This document shows positions 1 to 7,074 of a stretch of DNA of 38,034 nucleotides, piece after piece (position 1 is the stretch's first letter; each line of letters begins with the position of its first letter). Made by a program: the position numbers and the translations under genes. The DNA is taken from the NCBI RefSeq assembly GCF_000430785.1, contig NZ_KE387255.1:19314-57347 (forward strand), read 5' to 3'. A model generated the notes under the pieces. That model saw only the letters and a list, made by a program, of their open reading frames with translations. It did no database searches and had not been told where the DNA came from. This stretch comes from Ectobacillus panaciterrae DSM 19096 (GTDB lineage: Bacteria > Bacillota > Bacilli > Bacillales > Bacillaceae_G).

Positions 1-626
1 GTTTGAAGTAATATTATTTGCTTCTCTGCCTCAGCCTTGGTGCTCTCCAACTCTCTATCCAAGTTTTTATTTTTGTCTTGAAGAATTTTTAGTTCATCTT
101 CATAGTGTGTTAATTTTGTTTGAAGTAATTTGATTTCCTTCTCTTTTCCTGCCTTGTAATTTTTCAACTCCCTATCCAAGTTTTCATTACTCTGTTGAAT
201 TGATTCTTGCAAGGCAAATTTTTCATAAAAATCTTCTACTTCCGATTGTAATACTTTGATTTTCTCTTCTAATTGTTGCTGAATTTCGGAATTTTCCTGT
301 AGATCTTTTTCATATTTAGTTTCTGTTTCCTTTAACTGGATCCTATACGCTTTACTCTCCTCTTCCAATTCAATAATCTTAGTGTTTGTAATCATCCTTT
401 CATCTTCTGTATTTTTGAGCTGTGCTTTATATTCTTCAATATTTTTTAATAACATCAGATTTTTAATTTTCAGGTTTTTCAGCATATCGAAATGGTAATC
501 CTCTTGATATTCTCGTACCTTAGATTTATATTGAGCCAGCTCACATTTAAGTTGAATAATAATTTGCTCGAGTTGTAGCTGAGTCAATTTATGACTGGTA
601 TTCCCTCTCTTTTGTTTCCTCTCCAT
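1..626 (-). CDS. Coiled-coil protein, partial (C-terminus lies beyond the left edge)
   Basis: An open frame runs from an ATG at 626 leftward out of the window, giving at least 208 residues. It is preceded by a good Shine-Dalgarno (GAGGTGAG, 5-8 bases before the ATG). The product begins MERKQKRGNTSHKL and is then almost entirely Glu/Lys/Gln/Leu-rich heptad sequence, as in a long coiled coil, with no signal peptide or membrane segment. A 39-residue internal duplication is visible: the DNA word gtttgaagtaat occurs at 1 and again at 118, and the NLDREL motif recurs at the same interval. It is divergent from the other coiled-coil gene at 1189 and shares its composition but not its sequence. I recognise no catalytic domain. 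A structural or scaffold role, perhaps at the spore or cell surface, is inferred only from composition and the neighbouring glycosyltransferases. Confidence 0.8.
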   Translation of the reverse strand, partial: MERKQKRGNTSHKLTQLQLEQIIIQLKCELAQYKSKVREYQEDYHFDMLKNLKIKNLMLLKNIEEYKAQLKNTEDERMITNTKIIELEEESKAYRIQLKETETKYEKDLQENSEIQQQLEEKIKVLQSEVEDFYEKFALQESIQQSNENLDRELKNYKAGKEKEIKLLQTKLTHYEDELKILQDKNKNLDRELESTKAEAEKQIILLQ

Positions 627-1188
627 CTTCTCACCTCTTTCCTCAATATAAATGCCTATATAACCAGATATACTATCTATATGTAAGGAGCGCTCCTATC
701 GCCACACTTCCTAACTGAAAAGCCTTCATCATACAAAATCAAATACGTAACTTTTACGGAATCACCTTATAAGCATTGCGTACATATATCTATATAGATC
801 AACTTGATATCTCACCATGTTTAAAAGTGGGTGTTTTCTGTCCCAACAAGGATGGGCCATGGAATCATGCTGGAACACAAAGATTCTTCAACACATGTCG
901 GAAGAGAACTTTCATATGACCATGATCCAATTTGGAATTGCAAAACCGCTTCATCGATAGAGACTAAGCTGCACAAACCCGACTTATACGTTAAATCGGG
1001 TAAATCTCCAGAAACAACAAGAGTTTCAAGCTGAACTCCATTCATAAAAAAGCAAAAATGTTTAAAGTAACGCCTGAAGTTTTAACGCATCAAGTTTTAT
1101 AAACTAAAAGTAATTAAAACCTTTGTTTCTCTATATACACGAAATGAACGGGAGAAAAAGCTAAATTAAAGAAAGGTAGGTTTAATTA
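627..1188. other. Divergent intergenic region, no convincing gene
   Basis: These 562 bases separate two divergent coiled-coil genes and should hold both promoters. A 10-base perfect palindrome, GGAGCGCTCC, lies at 687-696. Open frames of 60-75 codons exist on both strands at about 821-1045. Neither has a ribosome binding site or a recognisable family, so neither is called. Confidence 0.5.
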
Positions 1189-2058
1189 ATGTCTAATACA
1201 CAAAATGAAGAAAGAAAATTGGAATTCAATGAGGTAAAAAAACAGTTGATACATGCGGAAAATCTTATAAATGATATTTCTGAAATAAAGTCCCTGCTTT
1301 CTCAAATTAACAAAACGATTCTTATCTACCAAGAAATAGAAACATATAAAGTGGAAATACAAAAATTGAATGAAACAATTATTAGTTACAAAACAAAAGA
1401 AACTGAACATAAACAAGAAATAGAAAATTTAAATGAAACAATCATCAGTTACAAAACAAAAGAAACTGAACATAAACAAGAAATAGAAAATTTAAATGAA
1501 ACAATCATCAGTTACAAAACAAAAGAAACTGAACATAAACAAGAAATAGAAAATTTAAATGAAACTATTATCAGTTACAAAACAAAAAAAACTGAATATA
1601 AACAAGAAATAGAAAATTTAAATGAAACTATTATCAGTTACAATGCAAAAGAAAATGAATATAAACAAGAAATAGTAAATTTAATGAAAAAAATGAAAAA
1701 TGGTGGTAGGGAAAAACAAATACAGTCTTTTAATTCTGTAAATCAGACAAAGCCTCCTTTCGAACAAAGAAATTCTGTTGCGAATAGAAATGATATCTAT
1801 TCAAATCAAATAGCTCCTAACTCAACCAAAGGAAATACTCTAAATAGTAATTATGAAAATTACACTTCTCATATACATTCTAACTCTAGCCAAACAAACT
1901 CTCTAAATAGTAATTATGAAAATTACACTTCTCATACACGTCCCAACTCCGACCAAACAAACGCTCTTAATTATTATTATGAAAAAAATCCATACTTAAA
2001 TAGCCAATCCCAGCATATTTCGAATCCCATTAATCCCTTTAAGAATTATAGAAATTGA
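1189..2058 (+). CDS. Coiled-coil protein with 21-residue tandem repeats and an Asn/Ser-rich tail
   Basis: This 289-residue protein starts at an ATG with the ribosome binding site AAAGGTAGG 8-10 bases upstream. Residues about 1-60 are a charged helical lead-in. Residues about 62-165 are five tandem 21-residue repeats built on LNETIISYKTKETEHKQEIEN. Three copies are nearly identical at the DNA level (63-bp unit), and the last two are more diverged. The tail, about 175-289, is rich in Asn, Ser, Tyr and Gln and holds a second 21-residue repeat (LNSNYENYTSH...). There is no signal peptide, transmembrane segment or cysteine. The repeats should form an extended coiled coil, and the Ser/Thr/Asn-rich tail could be a glycan acceptor. 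That fits the glycosyltransferase next door but is inference. I do not recognise the family. Confidence 0.85.
   Translation: MSNTQNEERKLEFNEVKKQLIHAENLINDISEIKSLLSQINKTILIYQEIETYKVEIQKLNETIISYKTKETEHKQEIENLNETIISYKTKETEHKQEIENLNETIISYKTKETEHKQEIENLNETIISYKTKKTEYKQEIENLNETIISYNAKENEYKQEIVNLMKKMKNGGREKQIQSFNSVNQTKPPFEQRNSVANRNDIYSNQIAPNSTKGNTLNSNYENYTSHIHSNSSQTNSLNSNYENYTSHTRPNSDQTNALNYYYEKNPYLNSQSQHISNPINPFKNYRN
1374..1690 (+). repeat. 63-bp tandem repeats inside the coiled-coil gene
   Basis: Five head-to-tail 63-base units, each containing gaaactgaacataaacaag or a close variant, are in frame with the coding sequence. Units 2 and 3 are virtually identical, so they were recently copied and copy number is probably variable between strains. 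Confidence 0.85.
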
Positions 2059-2241
2059 CTGACGGTTTTCGTATTTAAGTTGGATGTTTAAGGTATTGTA
2101 CAGCGCATTCGAACTTATCGTTGACGTCTTTTGTTAAGGTAAAAAACAAATTTAAGGGTAAAATAGGAAATCACGAGGTTTTTTCGAAATTTCACCTTAT
2201 CAAGGGGAGGAATCGGTCTGTTTGCAGCCCTTAAATGTCCA

Positions 2242-2281
2242 AAAGCTTATGAACGGGAGGGAATTCCCGATCATAAGCTTT
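2242..2281 (+). promoter_or_regulatory. Strong stem-loop in the leader of the GT2 gene
   Basis: AAAGCTTATGA (2242-2252) pairs perfectly with TCATAAGCTTT (2271-2281). After one mismatch, CGGGA (2254-2258) pairs with TCCCG (2265-2269), leaving a GGGAAT loop. No T-run follows, so it is not an ordinary terminator. It ends 40 bases before the ATG at 2321 and could be an operator, a processing site or an mRNA stabiliser. Confidence 0.6.
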
Positions 2282-2320
2282 AGAGTTGTATTACGCTCCT
2301 TATACGGAAGGGTGTTAGTA

Positions 2321-3151
2321 ATGTGGATTAACAATAATACCCCAACAGATAATACTCCGTTAACATCGATCATTATTCTCACCTTTAACGGCCTTTCATT
2401 TACAAGGGAATGTATATTCAGTATTTTTCAATACACTAAGGAAAACTATGAATTAATTGTGATTGACAATGGATCTACAGATGGCACTCTTAAATTTCTT
2501 AGATCTCTCCCTAACGCTAAGGTTATCGCTAATCAAAAAAATAGAGGATTTTCAGGCGGCTGCAACCAGGGGTTATCGATTGCAAAAGGAGAAAATATCG
2601 TACTGCTTAACAATGATACCGTTGTTACAGAAGGATGGTTAACCCGGTTACTGTGGCGGCTTAATCACGACGGGTCGATAGGTATAGTGGGCCCCAGATC
2701 AAATATTATTGTGTGGCATCAAGCAATAATGCCAGTTTCTTATAAATCAATACAGCAAATGCAAACTTTCGCGAGTAAATGGACAAAAACACACCACAGA
2801 CAAGGCTATGAAGTCGACCAACTAAGCGGTCTTTGTATGGTTTTTAAAAGAAGCTTAATCGATGTGATTGGAGGGCTTGATGAACGTTTTTTTCCCGGTT
2901 ATTACGAAGATACTGACTTCTGTATAAGAGCTCAAATAAGTGAAAAAAAACTGTGGGTAGCAAATGACGTTTTTATTCATCACTATGGAAGTAGCAGTTT
3001 TAAGCTAAATAAAGAGATGCATGCGGAGATCCTAAAAGAAAGCAGACAAAAGTTTTTTGATAAATGGATGATGGATGATTTGAAACAAATTAGAGAAATA
3101 GTAGAACGTGAAAAGCCTTTTGATCAAGAACGTCACTATATCCCTTTTTAA
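2321..3151 (+). CDS. Family 2 glycosyltransferase (GT-A fold), intact copy
   Basis: This 276-residue enzyme has the classic GT2 order: SIIILTFNGL near residue 15, VIDNGSTDGT near 45, NRGFSGGCNQG near 74, LLNNDTVV (the metal-binding DxD equivalent) near 97, and GLDERFFPGYYEDTDFC (acceptor/catalytic region) near 187. It resembles rhamnosyltransferase-like WcaA/GT2 enzymes that move a nucleotide sugar onto a glycan or protein. There is no membrane segment. The frame stays open upstream to a TTG at 2222, but that start would run through the hairpin at 2242-2281. The ATG at 2321 has a good GGAAGGGTG site and is preferred. The last ~65 codons are duplicated as a wreck at 5427-5631. Just downstream lies the dead, convergent copy of a second GT2 gene. 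Confidence 0.85.
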   Translation: MWINNNTPTDNTPLTSIIILTFNGLSFTRECIFSIFQYTKENYELIVIDNGSTDGTLKFLRSLPNAKVIANQKNRGFSGGCNQGLSIAKGENIVLLNNDTVVTEGWLTRLLWRLNHDGSIGIVGPRSNIIVWHQAIMPVSYKSIQQMQTFASKWTKTHHRQGYEVDQLSGLCMVFKRSLIDVIGGLDERFFPGYYEDTDFCIRAQISEKKLWVANDVFIHHYGSSSFKLNKEMHAEILKESRQKFFDKWMMDDLKQIREIVEREKPFDQERHYIPF

Positions 3152-3170
3152 AAAAGGTTACTTTATTTCA

Positions 3171-3569
3171 ACTCAGTTAAAAGGCTCTCCTTGTTTAAAT
3201 TTAGTCAAAAAGCTAGGTCCTATTCTCACTGGATTTGTTACAGGTAAGTTCAGTTTAACTGCCACTCGTTTTTCTATAGGATGAAGATGATTATTTAAAT
3301 GAATATAATGGAATTCATCATTAAATAATACAACCTCTGGTAAAATAGTTATCTTCGGAGAAATTTTTCGTCGTTCCTGATTGTCGATTATATATCAGAT
3401 GAAGGCCCTTTCACTAATGTCCCATTTGGAATACTCTTCGGCAAGTGAGTGTAAAGTTTCTGGAAGGCTTCAGGGCCTTTACAATATATCCTTAATTTTG
3501 ATTATAAGGTAAAATTGAACAATATTGGTTAAACGATTCCAAAAAGACCAATTATCATCCCAGTGCCTA
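3171..3569 (-). pseudogene. Decayed 3' half of a GT2 gene, a copy of the intact gene at 12176-13459
   Basis: Read on the minus strand, this segment aligns base for base with the C-terminal coding part of the intact GT2 gene at 12176-13459 (shared words include aaaaggctctccttgtttaaatt and ccctttcact). It has lost about 300 bases internally: the text jumps from the region matching about 12375 to that matching about 12683 at the join near 3354. A second gap of about 26 bases lies near 3547. Several single-base changes also break the frame. It is convergent with the GT2 gene at 2321, exactly as in the second copy of this block. Confidence 0.85.
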
Positions 3570-3743
3570 GGGAAAGAACTTGTCTTTGACCTATTAGTAA
3601 GTTTTAGTTATAAGACAGGTGTTATTGTACATATATACCTACTAAAGTAGCCCATACTTATGTTTTAGCGCTGCATCCCTTGTCAGTAAAGAGTTTCTAA
3701 AATTGTTTTTAGCTTATACAACAATGAGGAAGGTGGATTCATC

Positions 3744-4355
3744 ATGCTAACATCTCGCGATGGAAAAATCCTTGAGGCGTTAACCCTTTTTCGTTGCATG
3801 ACTAGGGACCAAATTACACATCTATTTTTTCGGAATCTTAAGAATCCTATTACAGCAGCAAATTCTGTTTTGAAAAGGCTAAGACGAGACAACCATATAG
3901 AAGCAAATACACAATGGCAACCCTATATTTACTTCCCTAGTCCTTCCACAATAAAGCCAAATTCACGAAAGATCAGCCATTATCTAGCTATTGTTGATTT
4001 TTACATCAAATTATGTAAATTTGAGCAACCAACCGTATTCCAAGTCGAACAAAGATACGGGCCTGGTTTTATGCAGCCGGATATCTTCATGGTATGGCGT
4101 AACACTCCATTCTTCGTAGAAATCCAAAAATCAAGATACACCACCGAGATAATGAAGGCAAAGCTAGAACGCTATGCAAGGTATTTTAAGTTTATGGGCT
4201 GGTGTCCTAGCCTCCCTAATCATACGGATAAAAAATTCCCTTACGTGTGGATTGTTTCAAAGTCGCCTTACCGTGTAGATATAGATGATGGCATTCGTAT
4301 TATTCAGACCTCAAATGTAGAATCGTTTTTGCTGGAGCACATTTCCCAAACATAA
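3744..4355 (+). CDS. Replication-relaxation family protein, wHTH plus PD-(D/E)xK-like
   Basis: A 203-residue soluble protein starts at an ATG 7 bases after AAGGTGG. Residues 1-65 look like a winged helix (TSRDGKILEALTLFRCMTRDQI, then an Arg-rich recognition stretch SVLKRLRRDN). The middle carries QPDIFMVW (P112-D113) followed by FFVEIQKSR (E126, Q128), a PD...ExQ arrangement reminiscent of nuclease-fold proteins. The overall pattern matches the replication-relaxation family (Replic_Relax), which is common on Bacillus plasmids and conjugative or integrated elements. Whether it cuts or only binds DNA is not known to me. Together with the XRE regulator downstream it suggests that 3.7-5.3 kb came from a mobile element now lying between the two copies of the GT2 block. 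Confidence 0.65.
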   Translation: MLTSRDGKILEALTLFRCMTRDQITHLFFRNLKNPITAANSVLKRLRRDNHIEANTQWQPYIYFPSPSTIKPNSRKISHYLAIVDFYIKLCKFEQPTVFQVEQRYGPGFMQPDIFMVWRNTPFFVEIQKSRYTTEIMKAKLERYARYFKFMGWCPSLPNHTDKKFPYVWIVSKSPYRVDIDDGIRIIQTSNVESFLLEHISQT

Positions 4356-4392
4356 TTGTAAGTAAGTTATTCAATTTAAATATATATCGGCT

Positions 4393-4442
4393 ATTGGTTT
4401 TATATACCAAAAAAAACTATATGTTCCACTTATAAAACCAAT
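4393..4442 (+). promoter_or_regulatory. 12-bp inverted repeat and probable promoter of the XRE gene
   Basis: ATTGGTTTTATA (4393-4404) is repeated in perfect inversion as TATAAAACCAAT (4431-4442), 26 bases apart. A plausible promoter follows just downstream (GTGACC, 17 bases, TACAAT, ending near 4481), then AAAGGAGGGG before the ATG at 4504. The repeat may be the autoregulatory operator, or a terminator-like stem for the upstream gene. Confidence 0.5.
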
Positions 4443-4503
4443 TTTTACCTACAAGTGACCAACTGTTTAAAATCGTATACAATTAATAAAGGAGGGGAAG
4501 ATA

Positions 4504-4872
4504 ATGAACAAAATCAAAGAACTTAGAAAGAAAAATGGCGATACGTTAAAAAGTCTCGCTGAAAAAATCAATTATGACTACAGCAATCTTTCAAAGATCG
4601 AAAGAGGAATTTACGCCCCTTCTCTAACATTATTGCAAAGGATCGCAAACATTTATGGGGTAGACATCCGATATTTCATCGAATCGAAAGGTGAAAAAGA
4701 ATATACCCAAGCAGAACAACAATTTATGCAAGATTTAGATATTGATTCGGAAGAGCTTTTCAAAAAATATAATTTAGTTCTAGATGACCAAAAAATTACT
4801 CAGGAAGAAATGGAATTTATAATCGATATCATCCGAAAACTCCGTCAAACTATCCAAAAATATATACAGTAG
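4504..4872 (+). CDS. XRE-family transcriptional regulator
   Basis: This 122-residue DNA-binding protein has a helix-turn-helix in residues 2-58 (IKELRKKNGDTLKSLAEKI, then NLSKIERGIYAPS, then LLQRIANIYGVD), the typical Cro/C1 layout. The C-terminal half (63-122) is acidic and helical, with no known enzymatic motif, and probably serves dimerisation or sensing. The start has a strong AAAGGAGGGG site 7 bases upstream. The inverted repeat 60-110 bases upstream is a likely binding site (inference). Its stop lies only 6 bases from that of the convergent PAS-like gene. Regulators of this size are usual in mobile-element control regions. Confidence 0.85.
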   Translation: MNKIKELRKKNGDTLKSLAEKINYDYSNLSKIERGIYAPSLTLLQRIANIYGVDIRYFIESKGEKEYTQAEQQFMQDLDIDSEELFKKYNLVLDDQKITQEEMEFIIDIIRKLRQTIQKYIQ

Positions 4873-4878
4873 AATATA

Positions 4879-5322
4879 TTAATCATCTAAAATTCCAAGT
4901 GGCTCAAGAGAGGCTAGTGTGTTTGCTATGTACACAAATTCTTTACTATCCAAAGATACACAATGTGCAACTACTTCTATTACTTGCCCCTGATACATAT
5001 TTGGCTTTAAAGCTACGACCAAGAATATATCTTGATTCGTATCAGGGATAAGGTAATAAACAACCTTTTTTCCTTCCCAAGCTATTCCACAAATTTTTTG
5101 GAGCTTACTAATTGATTCTTCACATATGAATAGAGCATTTAACCCCTTTCCAACTACCTCGTCCCGTGTTAAATTGACTACATCGAGCAATCCTTGATTG
5201 ATATCTATCAAAATAAACTTTCCGGCCTGTTTTTCGAATTTAAATATCATTTCCCCGTGTATCTTTTCATATTCAGTTATTAACTTATCAAGAAGAGTGG
5301 GCAAGTTTACTTCATTTCGCAT
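4879..5322 (-). CDS. PAS-like sensory protein
   Basis: A 147-residue soluble protein starts at an ATG behind AAGGAAGAAA. Residues about 30-130 read as a PAS core: FILIDINQGLLDVVNLTRDEVVGKGLNALF is the usual 'who am I, what comes next' segment that leads to the Ex(V)GK turn, followed by the beta strands KVVYYLIPDTNQDIFLVVALKP and IEVVAHCVSL. No kinase, cyclase or helix-turn-helix is attached, so it would act as a free sensor or partner protein. It converges on the XRE regulator. The ligand is unknown. The identification rests on pattern only. Confidence 0.6.
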   Translation of the reverse strand: MRNEVNLPTLLDKLITEYEKIHGEMIFKFEKQAGKFILIDINQGLLDVVNLTRDEVVGKGLNALFICEESISKLQKICGIAWEGKKVVYYLIPDTNQDIFLVVALKPNMYQGQVIEVVAHCVSLDSKEFVYIANTLASLEPLGILDD

Positions 5323-5426
5323 ATTCTGTTTCTTCCTTTTTTACAAATTCAATTCTTTTACCATTTTATCACAATGCCTCGTTGATGATAACCACTAATT
5401 AGTAAAGTTTTCCAAATAAAAAGTTA

Positions 5427-5631
5427 AAATGACGTTTTTATCTATCACTATGGAAGCAGCAGTTTTAAGGTAGATAAAGAGATGCATACGAAGATATTAA
5501 AAGAAAGCAGACAAAAATTTTTTGATACATAGATGACGAATAATCTGAAACAAATTAAGGAAATAGTGGAACACGAAAGCCTTTTGATCAAGAACGTCAC
5601 TACATCCCTTTTAAAAGGTTACTTTATTTTA
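5427..5631 (+). pseudogene. Decayed 3' end of a GT2 gene, a copy of 2962-3162
   Basis: The segment reproduces the last ~65 codons of the intact GT2 gene and its 3' flank (gaaagcagacaaaa and ttttgatcaagaacgtcacta occur in both). It carries a premature TAG where the intact gene has TGG (at about 5529-5531) and a one-base deletion in the run gaaaagcc. It ends exactly at the boundary of the inverted-repeat cassette at 5632. The rest of this gene copy is gone. Confidence 0.9.
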
Positions 5632-5656
5632 GGCTCTGTTAAAGAATATTGTTGAT
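5632..5656 (+). repeat. Left terminal inverted repeat of the cassette
   Basis: This 25-base repeat differs from the right end at one position. The base before it closes the left TTATTTTA target duplication (5624-5631). Confidence 0.85.
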
Positions 5657-5669
5657 ATGTCGCAAAAAG

Positions 5670-5695
5670 AAAAGGACCTATTTTTTGGTCCTTTT
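5670..5695 (-). terminator. Intrinsic terminator of the SNF2 helicase gene
   Basis: AAAAGGACC (5670-5678) pairs with GGTCCTTTT (5687-5695) around an 8-base loop. T-rich sequence lies on both sides, so it can stop transcription both ways. It lies inside the cassette, between the left repeat and the helicase stop, so the cassette carries its own terminator. Confidence 0.75.
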
Positions 5696-5806
5696 GTATG
5701 TCTTCTATTTGAAGATTAGGAGCGATACTGTTTCAACAAACTCGTTCGAAGGCTTTCCGATAAAGCATCGACTTTATAGATCAGTTCAAAATGGTCCTAA
5801 CCCCTT

Positions 5807-7074
5807 CTATATCATCAATATTGCCCGAATGTCCTCTTCGGTAAGAGCAAAAGACGCTTTCTCCTCAGAATCGATGATTTCTTCAATCAAATGTCTCTTT
5901 TTCTCTTGCAGTTCATTCATTTTTTCTTCGATTGTGCCTCGGGCAACAAGCTTGATGACCTGTACAACATTTGTCTGACCAATACGATGGGCACGACCAG
6001 CTGCTTGCTTCTCGACTGCAGGATTCCACCAAATGTCATAGAGGATAACGGTATCAGCACCTGTCAGATTGAGGCCTGTTCCGCCTGCTTTCAAGGAAAT
6101 GAGGAAAAAATCACGTTCGCCTGCATTAAAACGATTGCAGATTTCCACTCGTTCTTCAGATGGGGTTTGTCCATCAAGGTAGAAAAAAGGGATTCCTTGA
6201 ATCGCTAAATCTCTACCTATGAGCTCAAGCATTTTCGTAAACTGAGAGAAAATCAACACCCTTCTTCGAGAAAGCTTTGATTCTTCTACAATCTGCATCA
6301 GCTGTTCAAATTTCGCTGAGCTTCCTTTATAGCCGTCCACAAATAAGGCTGGGTGACAACAAATCTGTCGTAACCGAGTCAAACCAGCCAGGATTTTGAT
6401 ACGATTTTTCCTGAGTGTATCTTTGTCCAGATGCTTCAACGTGTCGTGTCGCAGCTTCGCCAAATAGGCAGCGTAAAGCTTCTTCTGATCAGGGAGCAAC
6501 TCCACTGATTCCATCGACTCGATTTTTTCTGGAAGTTCTGAAAGTACATCCTCTTTTAATCTACGAAGCAAAAATGGACGGATCCGCCGGGCAATCGTTT
6601 TCCTTGAGAGGTTACTGTATTCCTTTAACCCCAGGAATAGTTCAGGAAAGACAACGTGAAAAATTGACCACAGCTCCTCTAGTGAATTCTCCACCGGTGT
6701 ACCAGTGAGGGCGAAGCGATAATCTGCCTGTATCCTCTTCACCGCTCGTGCTGTTTGTGTCACAGGATTTTTAAATGCCTGTGCCTCATCAAAAAACACA
6801 GTGTGAAAGACTTGTTTCTCAAACCACTTTATGTCCCTGCGTAATAATGGATAGGAGGTAATGACAACATCCATATCCGTTACATCCTTCTGAATCTTGA
6901 ACCTCTCTGTTTTATTGCCATCAATGACAACGGCTTGTACATCTGGGGCAAATTTCATGATTTCACTAAGCCAGTTATACGTCAAAGATGATGGGCAAAC
7001 AATAAGGACCGGGAACTTCTTTTTACGTATGTCATGAAGCTCTGATAGAATGAACGTGATGCTTTGCAGCGTTT
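5807..7074 (-). CDS. SNF2-family helicase, exon 2 (ATPase motifs Ia-VI)
   Basis: This is the 3' exon of the helicase whose 5' exon is 9929-11879. Joined across the intron it gives 3219 bases, a clean 1072-residue frame. Exon 2 starts with the last two bases of the Walker A lysine codon and reads KTLQSITFIL, VLIVCPSSLTYNWL, FFDEAQAFKN (motif II, DEAQ), FALTGTPVEN (III), IRPFLLRRLKEDVL, RRVLIFSQF (IV), LISLKAGGTGLNLT (V) and QAAGRAHRIGQ (VI). All ATP-hydrolysis motifs are present, so the spliced enzyme should be an active double-stranded-DNA translocase of the bacterial YwqA/HepA-like SWIM-SNF2 group. Its cellular role is poorly known. Alone, this exon would be a dead fragment starting at a TTG. 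Confidence 0.92.

Noticed and set aside
821-1045. Overlapping open frames of 67 and 74 codons on opposite strands
   Set aside because: No ribosome binding site on either strand, no recognisable family, and each is mostly the mirror of the other.
1374-1690. CRISPR-like regular repeats
   Set aside because: The 63-bp units are head-to-tail with no unique spacers and stay in frame within a coiled-coil gene.
5807-6985. Exon 2 of the helicase as a separate truncated helicase gene
   Set aside because: Exact intron removal joins it in frame to exon 1 and rebuilds Walker A, so it is not an independent gene.
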